Under the pieces are notes generated by a model, which worked only from the letters and a program-made list of their open reading frames with translations, ran no database searches and was not told where the DNA came from. Shown piece after piece: positions 57,135 to 64,000 of a stretch of DNA of 64,000 bases (position 1 is its first letter; every line of letters starts with the position of its first letter). This DNA is from SCUD01 sp036824505. GTDB lineage: Bacteria > Pseudomonadota > Gammaproteobacteria > Steroidobacterales > Steroidobacteraceae. Both the position numbers and the translations under genes were made by a program. The stretch lies in assembly GCA_036824505.1 (NCBI GenBank), contig DAITAA010000004.1:1-64000 (forward strand), read 5' to 3'.

Positions 57135-58303
57135 CACTTGACTCCCACCAGATTGCGCTGGCGACCCGCCTTGCCCTCGACGACCATTCGCCCCGAAACA
57201 CCCTTGTCAGCGCCATCCTGGAACCACTTGCCGAAGCGGTTTGCCAGCACCGCCGGCAAGCGGAATTGTTCTTGACGCACGAACCCGCGGTAGGCGGCCG
57301 GCTTTGCGAGCACCTGGTCCACGACCGCCGTGATGCCGGCTGCCGTCGTGACCTGGATCGCAGACCAGAGCCGTCCGGAAATCTCCTGCGGATAAACCTT
57401 GTTAACGAAATTTTCCTCGCGCAACTCGCCAGCCTGCCGGCCGGTGACTGCGACGTAGATGATCACGACATCCTGCAGTGTCTGCGGGACGGCATTCTCC
57501 AGGATCCGCTTCAGCGTGCCGCGATCCTGGTTGAGCTTCAGATCATTCATCAACAGGCGCATCTGCTCGCAATGTCCCGGGTAACGGATCGTCTTGTAAT
57601 TCATCTGCTCGCAGCGATCACCATAGGTCTCGCCCAGCGAGCCCAGCCCACCAGAGGTATTGAAAGCTTCGTAGAGCGTGCCGTCGATCTCGATTTCTTC
57701 CAGGCCCTCGAGCGGCGCCGCTTCTATCGGGCGACGATCAGCGATCGCGTGACAGGGATTGCCGTATTCATTGATCAGACCCTCGGTGGACCAGGTCAGG
57801 GAATACTTGAGGCCATTGTTCGGATGCTGCGGCAGCGCACCAACGCGCAGCTTGACGCTGCGCAATTCCTCGAAGTGACTGATCAGTTCGTTCGCAGCGA
57901 TCGACACGAAGCCCGGTGCGAGCCCGCACTGCGGTACGAAGGCGGTTCTTGCGCCCTCGGCGACGGCGCGCACGGCGCGCGTCACCTCGACATCTTCGGT
58001 CAGGTCGAAATAGTGCAAGCCATGGTCGCGCGCAGCCCTGGCCACTGAGACGTTGCAATGGAATGGCAGCGACGAAATCACGGCATCGACGGGATGCGCC
58101 TCGAGTCGGCGCGCCAACGCCGCCGGATCCGTGCCATCGAGTCCAAATGCCGTCAGCGTGCGCCGCTCTTGCGCGCGGGCGACACCGGCGGCCGTCTCGG
58201 CGCTGACGTCGGCAAGCTGCACCTGATAATCGCCGGCTTCGGCAAGAAGACCGGATACCAGAGCACCGATTTTTCCGGCGCCAAGAACCAAGACACGGTG
58301 CAT
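57134..58303 (-). CDS. Saccharopine dehydrogenase family protein (glutamate-forming type)
   Basis: 389 aa. N-terminal Rossmann fold with VLVLGAGKIGALVSGLLAE, then the characteristic SSLPFHCNVSVARAA, FDLTEDVEVT, CGLAPGFVSIAANEL and WSTEGLINEYGNPC blocks. It splits saccharopine to glutamate and aminoadipate semialdehyde, which ALDH7 downstream would oxidise; the lysine-ketoglutarate reductase that would make saccharopine is not in the window. The start ATG is preceded by GGAGCAATC; the upstream frame extension lacks homology. Overlaps the ALDH7 gene by one base. Confidence 0.87.
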   Translation of the reverse strand: MHRVLVLGAGKIGALVSGLLAEAGDYQVQLADVSAETAAGVARAQERRTLTAFGLDGTDPAALARRLEAHPVDAVISSLPFHCNVSVARAARDHGLHYFDLTEDVEVTRAVRAVAEGARTAFVPQCGLAPGFVSIAANELISHFEELRSVKLRVGALPQHPNNGLKYSLTWSTEGLINEYGNPCHAIADRRPIEAAPLEGLEEIEIDGTLYEAFNTSGGLGSLGETYGDRCEQMNYKTIRYPGHCEQMRLLMNDLKLNQDRGTLKRILENAVPQTLQDVVIIYVAVTGRQAGELREENFVNKVYPQEISGRLWSAIQVTTAAGITAVVDQVLAKPAAYRGFVRQEQFRLPAVLANRFGKWFQDGADKGVSGRMVVEGKAGRQRNLVGVK

Positions 58304-58414
58304 GCGATTGCTCCGAACGGAGGAGGCGCATTCTGCCCATTTGGATGCACTTAAACCACCCCTGGCGGTGGATATTTTTGCACTGCGGTGAAACCGTGTA
58401 CGATGCCTCGATCC
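58304..58414. other. Divergent intergenic region, saccharopine dehydrogenase / DAHP synthase
   Basis: 111 nt with control regions for both genes. CCACC (58356-58360) and GGTGG (58367-58371) form a short inverted repeat. A -35/-10 pair for the rightward gene is listed separately. No gene is seen. Confidence 0.5.
58377..58404 (+). promoter_or_regulatory. Possible promoter of the DAHP synthase gene
   Basis: TTTGCA (58377-58382), 16 nt, then TACGAT (58399-58404), 10 nt before the ATG at 58415. Both hexamers are weak matches. As for sucA, the leader would be only a few nt. Confidence 0.3.
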
Positions 58415-59770
58415 ATGAATACCGCGGCTCAAACAGTTGGCTGGAGTCCGGAAAGCTGGCAGCGCTGGCCGGCGGAACAGCAGCCGCGCTATGCGGATAC
58501 TGCGAAACTCTCGCGCGTCATTGAAGAACTGTCGCGCCTGCCGCCGGTAGTCGTGTCATGGGAGGTCGACCAGCTGAAGGCGGAACTCGCGGCGGCGCAG
58601 CGCGGCGAGCGCTTCCTGCTGCAGGGCGGCGACTGCGCGGAGGGATTTGCCGACTGTGAGTCGGCGACCATCGCAAGCAAGCTCAAGATTCTGCTCCAGA
58701 TGAGTCTCGTGCTTCTGCATGGGATCAAGAAACCGGTGATCCGGGTCGGACGCATCGCCGGGCAATACGCGAAACCGCGCTCGGCCGACACCGAGACGCG
58801 CGATGGCGTTACGCTGCCGAGTTATCGAGGCGACATCGTCAATCGCAACGCGTTCACCGCCGCGGATCGCGAGCCGGACCCCGAATTGCTGCTCCGTGGC
58901 TACGAGCGGGCGGCCCTGACGCTCAATTTCGTGCGTGCGCTGGTTGACGGTGGATTTGCGGACCTGCATCACCCCGAGTATTGGGACCTCGGCTTCATGA
59001 AGCACGCAAAGCTCAGGGTCGCGTACCAGAAGATCGTCGATTCGATTTCTGACTCCCTGGATTTCTTCCAGGCGATCTCTGGCGGCCCCATCCACGAATC
59101 CAACCAGATCCGGTTCTATTCCAGTCACGAGGGCCTGCATCTGCTGTATGAGCAGGCGCAGACGCGTTATCTCCCGCGGCGCGAGCGCTGGTACAACCTG
59201 TCGGCGCACATGCCCTGGATTGGAATGCGCACCGCCACGCGAGGCAGTGCGCACGTGGAGTATTTTCGCGGCATCGCCAATCCAATCGGCGTCAAAGTCG
59301 GGCCGGCCATGGATCCTGCCTGGGTTGGCGAACTTGCACAGATCCTGAATCCTGAAGGGGAGGCAGGGCGCCTGACGCTGATCCATCGATTCGGTGCCGG
59401 GCAGATCGAGCAATCGCTGCCGGAGATGATCAAGGCGCTGCGCGACAGCGGGCAGCAGGTGCTATGGGTCTGCGATCCGATGCACGGCAATACCGAGACG
59501 ACGTCCCAGGGCGTCAAGACGCGCCGCTTCGACAATATCCTCGCGGAGGTGGAGGCGGCATTCCGTATCCACGAGGAGTCCGGATCCCGGTTAGGCGGCG
59601 TTCATTTCGAGCTGACCGGTGACGACGTCACCGAATGCACGGGCGGGGCGCGCGGCCTGTCCGACACCGATCTGGCGCGGGCCTATCGGACCAGCGTGGA
59701 TCCGCGACTCAATTACGAGCAGGCGCTGGAACTCGCCATGTTGATTGCCCGTCACCGAAGTGCCAGGTAA
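58415..59770 (+). CDS. Class II 3-deoxy-7-phosphoheptulonate (DAHP) synthase
   Basis: 451 aa from the ATG at 58415 (MNTAAQTVGWSPESWQ). First step of the shikimate pathway, condensing phosphoenolpyruvate and erythrose 4-phosphate. Plant/actinobacterial type II enzyme: FLLQGGDCAEGFADCES, RIAGQYAKPRSADTE, GIRTATRG-type IGMRTATRGSAHVEYFRG, WVCDPMHGNTETT and GGVHFELTGDDVTECTGG are all present; the Cys, His and Glu/Asp of these blocks bind the metal. Earlier in-frame starts (GTG 58388, ATG 58403) would add short unconserved leaders. Followed after 26 nt by aceB. Confidence 0.94.
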   Translation: MNTAAQTVGWSPESWQRWPAEQQPRYADTAKLSRVIEELSRLPPVVVSWEVDQLKAELAAAQRGERFLLQGGDCAEGFADCESATIASKLKILLQMSLVLLHGIKKPVIRVGRIAGQYAKPRSADTETRDGVTLPSYRGDIVNRNAFTAADREPDPELLLRGYERAALTLNFVRALVDGGFADLHHPEYWDLGFMKHAKLRVAYQKIVDSISDSLDFFQAISGGPIHESNQIRFYSSHEGLHLLYEQAQTRYLPRRERWYNLSAHMPWIGMRTATRGSAHVEYFRGIANPIGVKVGPAMDPAWVGELAQILNPEGEAGRLTLIHRFGAGQIEQSLPEMIKALRDSGQQVLWVCDPMHGNTETTSQGVKTRRFDNILAEVEAAFRIHEESGSRLGGVHFELTGDDVTECTGGARGLSDTDLARAYRTSVDPRLNYEQALELAMLIARHRSAR

Positions 59771-59796
59771 ATACAAGTTATTTCAAGGAGCTACAG

Positions 59797-61401
59797 TTGA
59801 CAGCTGAGAGTCTGGATAACATCAGCACGAACACCGGCCAGTTTCCGATGGTCAGGCCGGAATGGCGCGAGGTGCTGCGTCCCCAGGCGCTCGCTTTCGT
59901 CAACAGACTGGCAGCCCATTTCGGGCCTCGCGTGGCGGATCTGCTCGAACAGAGAGTGAAGCGCCAGCGCGAATTCGATGCCGGTGTCCTTCCGGACTTC
60001 CTCGAGGAAACCCGCCAGATCCGCGAATCTGACTGGCGCGTCGGGCCGATCCCCGCGGACCTGCGCGACCGACGCGTTGAGATCACCGGTCCTACCGACC
60101 GCAAGATGATCATCAATGCCCTCAATTCCGGCGCCAACGTCTTCATGGCCGATTTCGAGGATTCGCTGTGTCCGACCTGGTTCAACGTGATCCAGGGTCA
60201 GGCCAACTTGATGGCAGCCGTGCGCGGAACGCTCGACTACACGAGCCCGGAAGGAAAGTCGTACCGGCTGAACGAATCGACCGCGGTACTGGTCGTGCGG
60301 CCGCGTGGTTGGCACCTGTCCGAGAAACACTGGCTGCGAGCCGGCAAGCCGATTCCTGCCGCACTGGTCGACTTCGGGCTGTTTCTGTTCCATAACGCCA
60401 GCGAACTGCTGAGCCGGCGCACTGGACCGTACTTCTACCTGCCAAAGCTCGAGAGTCATCTCGAAGCCCGGCTTTGGGCGGAAGTCCTCGAATTCAGTGA
60501 ACGTGCGCTCGGTCTGCCGCGCGGCAGCATCAAGGTCACGGTCCTGATCGAGACCATCACGGCCGCATTCGAGATCGACGAAATACTGTACGAACTGCGC
60601 GAACATATCGTCGGCCTCAATTGCGGGCGTTGGGACTACATCTTCAGCTTCATAAAGAAGTTCAGCCGCCGCCCGGACTTCGTGCTGCCCGACCGCAACA
60701 CCGTCACGATGACCTCGCATTTCCTGCGCTCCTATTCGCTGCTCGTGATCAAGAGCTGCCACCGGCGCGGCGCCTTCGCGATCGGCGGCATGGCAGCCCA
60801 GATTCCGATCAAGGGCGATCCCAAGGCCAATGAGCTGGCGCTCGCGCGTGTCCGGGCGGACAAGGAGCGCGAAGCGGGCGATGGCCACGACGGAACCTGG
60901 GTCGCGCACCCCGGCCTCGTATTCGTCGCGCGCGAGATATTCGACCGGTTGATGCCGACACCGAACAACCTGGATCGGCTGCGCGATGACGTCACCGTCA
61001 AAGCGGCCGATCTGCTGCAGATACCGGCAGGCGACATCACCGAAGAAGGCCTGCGCAACAATATCGATGTCGGAATCCGCTATCTCGCAGCCTGGCTCGG
61101 CGGCAATGGCTGTGTTCCGATCCACCATCTGATGGAGGATGCGGCGACCGCCGAGATCTCGCGTGCTCAGCTCTGGCAGTGGGTACGTCATGAGTGTCGG
61201 ATGAAAGACCTGCGCACCGTGACGCTGCAGCGCGTGCGAGAATTACTTGCCGAGCAGCTCGTGAAGATCCGCGCCGAAGTCGGCGAGGCGAATTTCACGA
61301 AGGGCCACTACACGCGTGCCGCCGCGTTGCTCGATGAACTGACGGCCGCCACCGAATTCGAGCAATTCCTGACCGTCGTCGCTTATCGCGAGATCGACTG
61401 A
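59797..61401 (+). CDS. aceB: Malate synthase A (TTG start)
   Basis: 534 aa. Glyoxylate-shunt enzyme that condenses glyoxylate and acetyl-CoA to malate. Seen: DFEDSLCPTW near residue 130, RPRGWHLSEKH, ETITAAFEIDEILYELREH (metal and glyoxylate ligands), GRWDYIFSFIKKF, and the catalytic Asp region in GCVPIHHLMEDAATAEIS. The TTG start is decided by AAGGAG (59785-59790) and gives MTAESLDNISTNTG and the E. coli-type length; the frame's upstream ATG at 59635 lies inside the DAHP synthase gene. aceA follows after 14 nt. Confidence 0.95.
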   Translation: MTAESLDNISTNTGQFPMVRPEWREVLRPQALAFVNRLAAHFGPRVADLLEQRVKRQREFDAGVLPDFLEETRQIRESDWRVGPIPADLRDRRVEITGPTDRKMIINALNSGANVFMADFEDSLCPTWFNVIQGQANLMAAVRGTLDYTSPEGKSYRLNESTAVLVVRPRGWHLSEKHWLRAGKPIPAALVDFGLFLFHNASELLSRRTGPYFYLPKLESHLEARLWAEVLEFSERALGLPRGSIKVTVLIETITAAFEIDEILYELREHIVGLNCGRWDYIFSFIKKFSRRPDFVLPDRNTVTMTSHFLRSYSLLVIKSCHRRGAFAIGGMAAQIPIKGDPKANELALARVRADKEREAGDGHDGTWVAHPGLVFVAREIFDRLMPTPNNLDRLRDDVTVKAADLLQIPAGDITEEGLRNNIDVGIRYLAAWLGGNGCVPIHHLMEDAATAEISRAQLWQWVRHECRMKDLRTVTLQRVRELLAEQLVKIRAEVGEANFTKGHYTRAAALLDELTAATEFEQFLTVVAYREID

Positions 61402-61415
61402 AACCGGAGGACCTG

Positions 61416-62699
61416 ATGAGCCCGAAGAGCGCCGCCCAGCTGGAGGAGGAGTGGAGTCGCAGCCCGCGCTGGAAGGGTGTGCAACGCAGTTACGGCGCGG
61501 CCGACGTGTTGCGCCTGCGCGGCACCGTGCATGTCGAGCATTCGCTGGCCCGTCTGGGGTCCGAGAAACTCTGGCGCTACCTTCATGAGCAGCCGTTCGT
61601 CAACGCGCTCGGTGCGGTGACCGGCAACCAGGCCATGCAGCAGGTCAGAGCGGGGCTGAAAGCCATCTACCTGTCCGGCTGGCAGGTCGCCGGGGACGCG
61701 AATCTGGCGGGCGAGATGTACCCGGACCAGTCGCTGTACCCCGTGGATTCCGTCCCGGCGGTCGCGCGACGCATCAACAATACCTTGCTGCGCGCCGACC
61801 AGATCTGTCATGCCGAAGGCGACGACTCGATCGACTGGCTTCAACCCATCGTGGCGGATGCCGAGGCCGGATTTGGCGGTGTGCTGAATGCCTTCGAACT
61901 GATGAAGGCGATGATCGATGCAGGCGCGGCGGGCGTCCATTTCGAAGACCAGCTCTCGAGCGCCAAGAAATGCGGCCATATGGGCGGCAAGGTGCTGGTG
62001 CCGACGCAGGATGCAATCAACAAGCTGGTGGCTGCCCGGCTCGCCGCTGACGTCTGCGACGTGCCGGCGGTGATCGTTGGCCGGACCGATGCCGAATCGG
62101 CGTCGCTGCTGACTTCGGATGTAGACGAGCGCGACCGCCCGTTCATCACGTCGAGGGAACGCACCAGCGAAGGCTTTTTCCCGGTCAAGGCCGGTCTGGA
62201 CCAGGCAATCGCCCGCGGAATCGCCTATGCGCCATACGCGGACCTGCTCTGGTGTGAAACCGCGAAGCCGGATCTGCACGAGGCAAAGCTGTTCGCCGAG
62301 GGTATCCATCGAAAATATCCCGGCAAGCTGCTCGCCTATAACTGCTCCCCATCCTTCAACTGGAAGCAGAGACTCGATGACGCAACCATCGCCCGGTTCC
62401 AGCGCGAGTTGGGCGCGATGGGTTACAGGTTCCAGTTCATCACGCTGGCCGGCTTTCACGCGATCAATTTCACCATGTATGAACTCGCGCGCGGCTATCG
62501 CGAATCACAGATGAGCGCCTATGTCGCCATGCAGGAGGCCGAATTCGCCGCCGAGAAGCACGGCTACACGGCGACCAAGCACCAGCGGGAGGTCGGCGCG
62601 GGTTACTTCGATGACGTCACCCAGACGGTCACGCATGGAACTTCGTCCATCACGGCGATGAAGGGCTCGACCGAGGAAGCCCAGTTCAAGCGGCACTGA
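61416..62699 (+). CDS. aceA: Isocitrate lyase
   Basis: 427 aa. Splits isocitrate to succinate and glyoxylate, the substrate for AceB. The catalytic KKCGHMGGK contains the essential Cys186; also DAEAGFGGVLNAFELMKAMI, GRTDAESASLLTSDVDERD and NCSPSFNWKQRL. A strong ribosome binding site (GGAGGACC) precedes the ATG. Because the same carbon is used by 2-oxoglutarate dehydrogenase at the other end of the window, the organism can switch between the full cycle and the shunt. Confidence 0.97.
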   Translation: MSPKSAAQLEEEWSRSPRWKGVQRSYGAADVLRLRGTVHVEHSLARLGSEKLWRYLHEQPFVNALGAVTGNQAMQQVRAGLKAIYLSGWQVAGDANLAGEMYPDQSLYPVDSVPAVARRINNTLLRADQICHAEGDDSIDWLQPIVADAEAGFGGVLNAFELMKAMIDAGAAGVHFEDQLSSAKKCGHMGGKVLVPTQDAINKLVAARLAADVCDVPAVIVGRTDAESASLLTSDVDERDRPFITSRERTSEGFFPVKAGLDQAIARGIAYAPYADLLWCETAKPDLHEAKLFAEGIHRKYPGKLLAYNCSPSFNWKQRLDDATIARFQRELGAMGYRFQFITLAGFHAINFTMYELARGYRESQMSAYVAMQEAEFAAEKHGYTATKHQREVGAGYFDDVTQTVTHGTSSITAMKGSTEEAQFKRH

Positions 62700-62711
62700 G
62701 CCGCCCTCGCG

Positions 62712-63356
62712 ATGGGCGAGGGCAATGCCGGTTTTGAGCCCGACTGCCGCCATTGCGGACGGTTAGCGGCGTTTCTCGACGAGATTCGCGAACGCCATCC
62801 CGGCTACCATTGCCGCCCCGTCGCGCCATTCGGCAGCAATCCGCATCGGCTCCTGATCGTCGGTCTTGCGCCCGGATTGCACGGCGCGAATCGCACGGGC
62901 CGGCCATTCACGGGCGATCACGCGGGCATCCTGCTGTACCGGACGCTACACGCCCATGGCTTCGCAAGCGCACCGGTGTCCCGATCCGCCGACGACCAGC
63001 TCACGCTCGTCGACTGCCGGATCACGAACGCCGTGAAATGCCTCCCGCCCGCGAATAAGCCACTGCCGGCAGAGGTGGCGAGCTGCAACCGGTTTCTGGC
63101 GACGGAGCTGCTCGCCGTGCCCGCGGGCGGGGTGATCGTCGCCCTTGGCGCCATCGCGCACGGCGCCGTGCTGCGAGCAGTGGGCCTGAAACTCTCGCAG
63201 TCCCGCTTCTCGCACGGCGCAGAACACGAACTCCCTCGGCAGCTGCTGCTGCTCGATTCCTATCACTGCAGCCGCTACAACACCCAGACCCGGCGCCTGA
63301 CCGCGCCCATGTTTGACCGGATCTTTGCCCGCGCGCGGCACTTGCTCGCAGCCTGA
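62712..63356 (+). CDS. Family 5 (UDGb-type) uracil-DNA glycosylase
   Basis: 214 aa. Iron-sulfur uracil-DNA glycosylase of the thermophile-type family 5. The block IVGLAPGLHGANRTGRPFTG is the diagnostic uracil-binding motif; Cys residues in PDCRHCGRLAAF, VKCLPP and SCNRFL would bind the 4Fe-4S cluster; LLDSYHCSRYNTQTRRLT is the second motif. It removes uracil and other deaminated bases. It starts 12 nt after aceA and uvrC follows by 21 nt, so DNA repair genes sit behind the glyoxylate genes. Confidence 0.93.
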   Translation: MGEGNAGFEPDCRHCGRLAAFLDEIRERHPGYHCRPVAPFGSNPHRLLIVGLAPGLHGANRTGRPFTGDHAGILLYRTLHAHGFASAPVSRSADDQLTLVDCRITNAVKCLPPANKPLPAEVASCNRFLATELLAVPAGGVIVALGAIAHGAVLRAVGLKLSQSRFSHGAEHELPRQLLLLDSYHCSRYNTQTRRLTAPMFDRIFARARHLLAA

Positions 63357-63377
63357 GAGTCGCGACAACATGCGCTG

Positions 63378-64000
63378 GTGAGTCACTTCGACGCCCAGGC
63401 TTTCGTCAGTACGCTGCCCGCGCGGCCGGGCGTCTACCGGATGCTCGGCGCGGACGGCGAAATCCTCTATGTCGGCAAGGCGCGCAGCCTGAAGTCACGC
63501 GTGGCGAGTTACTTCCGCCCCGATCAGCTGCAACCCAAGGTGCAGGCTCTCGCGCGGCTGATCGCCGGTGCGGAGGTCACCGTGACCAATTCGGATACCG
63601 AGGCGCTGCTGCTCGAGCACAATCTCATCAAGCGCCACCGGCCGCGCTTCAATGTCATCCTGCGCGATGACAAGAGCTTTCCGTACCTGCACATCTCGGC
63701 GCACGAATTCCCGCGCCTGTGCTTCTATCGCGGTTCACGCAAATTACCCGGACGGATGTTCGGGCCTTATCCGAGCGCCAGCGCCACGCACGAAACCCTG
63801 AACCAGCTACACAAGCTATTCCGGATTCGCAGCTGCAAGGACAGCTACTTCGCCAACCGCTCGCGACCCTGCCTTGAATATCAGATTGGCCGTTGTTCGG
63901 CTCCCTGCACCGGCTTGATCGGCAAGGAGGCCTATGCGCGCGACGTGCAATCGACGGTCGAGGTTCTCGAAGGCCGCGCCGCCGAGGTTACAAGGCGTAT
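63378..64000 (+). CDS. uvrC: Excinuclease ABC subunit C, N-terminal part (GTG start, cut by window edge)
   Basis: 207 codons are visible, open to the right edge. The GIY-YIG nuclease domain starts at residue 8 (AFVSTLPARPGVYRMLGADG then LYVGKARSLKSRVASYF), with NSDTEALLLEHNLIKRHRPR; the DDKSFPYLHI block and the Cys-rich region FRIRSCKDSYFANRSRPCLE and CSAPCTG of UvrC follow. It makes the 3' incision in nucleotide excision repair. The start GTG at 63378 is the only suitable in-frame start near the homology; an out-of-frame ATG at 63370 is ignored. Truncation is due to the window only. Confidence 0.95.
   Translation, partial: MSHFDAQAFVSTLPARPGVYRMLGADGEILYVGKARSLKSRVASYFRPDQLQPKVQALARLIAGAEVTVTNSDTEALLLEHNLIKRHRPRFNVILRDDKSFPYLHISAHEFPRLCFYRGSRKLPGRMFGPYPSASATHETLNQLHKLFRIRSCKDSYFANRSRPCLEYQIGRCSAPCTGLIGKEAYARDVQSTVEVLEGRAAEVTRR

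Noticed and set aside
55836..57275. 479-codon frame antisense to the ALDH7 gene
   Set aside because: Long only because of GC bias; the ALDH7 motifs on the other strand are decisive.
1..64000. CRISPR array, toxin-antitoxin, prophage or secretion-system cluster
   Set aside because: No regular repeats, cas genes, phage structural genes or paired toxin-antitoxin frames were recognised anywhere in the window.

Overview
The window is 64 kb of GC-rich, densely packed bacterial chromosome, apparently from a gammaproteobacterium. The clues are the tol-pal order (ybgC-tolQRAB-pal-cpoB), nudJ-mnmA, a monofunctional RelA, FadH-type dienoyl-CoA reductase, MsrPQ, PurB and FumC next to each other, and a PhoPQ-like pair. 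I cannot name the genus. One run of exactly 100 N (2881-2980) marks a scaffold join inside sucA, so this looks like a draft or metagenome-derived assembly.

Layout, left to right: a truncated, lower-GC lipoprotein gene (minus strand); sucA-sucB-lpd (2-oxoglutarate dehydrogenase) ending in a strong hairpin terminator that also ends the convergent relA; divergent ruvC-ruvA-ruvB-ybgC-tolQ-tolR-tolA-tolB-pal-cpoB-queE-queC and a class III aminotransferase, all in one direction with mostly overlapping stops and starts; tRNA-Lys and about 370 nt of apparent non-coding DNA; a PAP2 lipoprotein; a leftward pair (zinc-ribbon carnosine-methyltransferase-like protein and a SirB-like membrane protein); thrB-thrC-NERD protein; an M20 peptidase; a MacAB-like exporter operon ending in tatD; an ABC-2 exporter pair; a fadH-like reductase coupled to a YgjP-type metalloprotein and an EamA transporter; a long leftward run nudJ-mnmA-acnA-HAD phosphatase-msrP-msrQ; leftward purB-GNAT-unknown; rightward fumC-nudL-mazG; a glycine-zipper protein; PepSY protein with a PhoPQ-like two-component system; leftward slipin-nfeD; a secreted metallo-beta-lactamase-fold protein; leftward saccharopine dehydrogenase-ALDH7; and rightward class II DAHP synthase, malate synthase, isocitrate lyase, uracil-DNA glycosylase and the start of uvrC.

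Functionally the window is a core-metabolism and envelope region: four TCA-cycle steps (SucAB-Lpd, AcnA, FumC) plus the glyoxylate shunt (AceB, AceA), Holliday-junction and excision repair (RuvABC, UDG, UvrC), the Tol-Pal envelope machine, queuosine and tRNA thiolation, threonine and aromatic amino-acid synthesis, and nucleotide-pool cleaning (NudJ, NudL, MazG). I found no phage, insertion sequence, CRISPR array or defence island.

The most interesting signal is in the control regions. About nine genes have a -10-like hexamer only 4-10 nt upstream of the start codon with little or no Shine-Dalgarno sequence, which predicts leaderless or nearly leaderless mRNAs. In five of the seven divergent gene pairs, the two opposing -10-like boxes overlap each other. 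Other points worth checking are a probable CTG start in queC, a 70-nt mnmA/acnA overlap that contains the acnA promoter, and the under-sized assembly gap in sucA. Two genes run off the window edges (the lipoprotein at 1 and uvrC at 64000).
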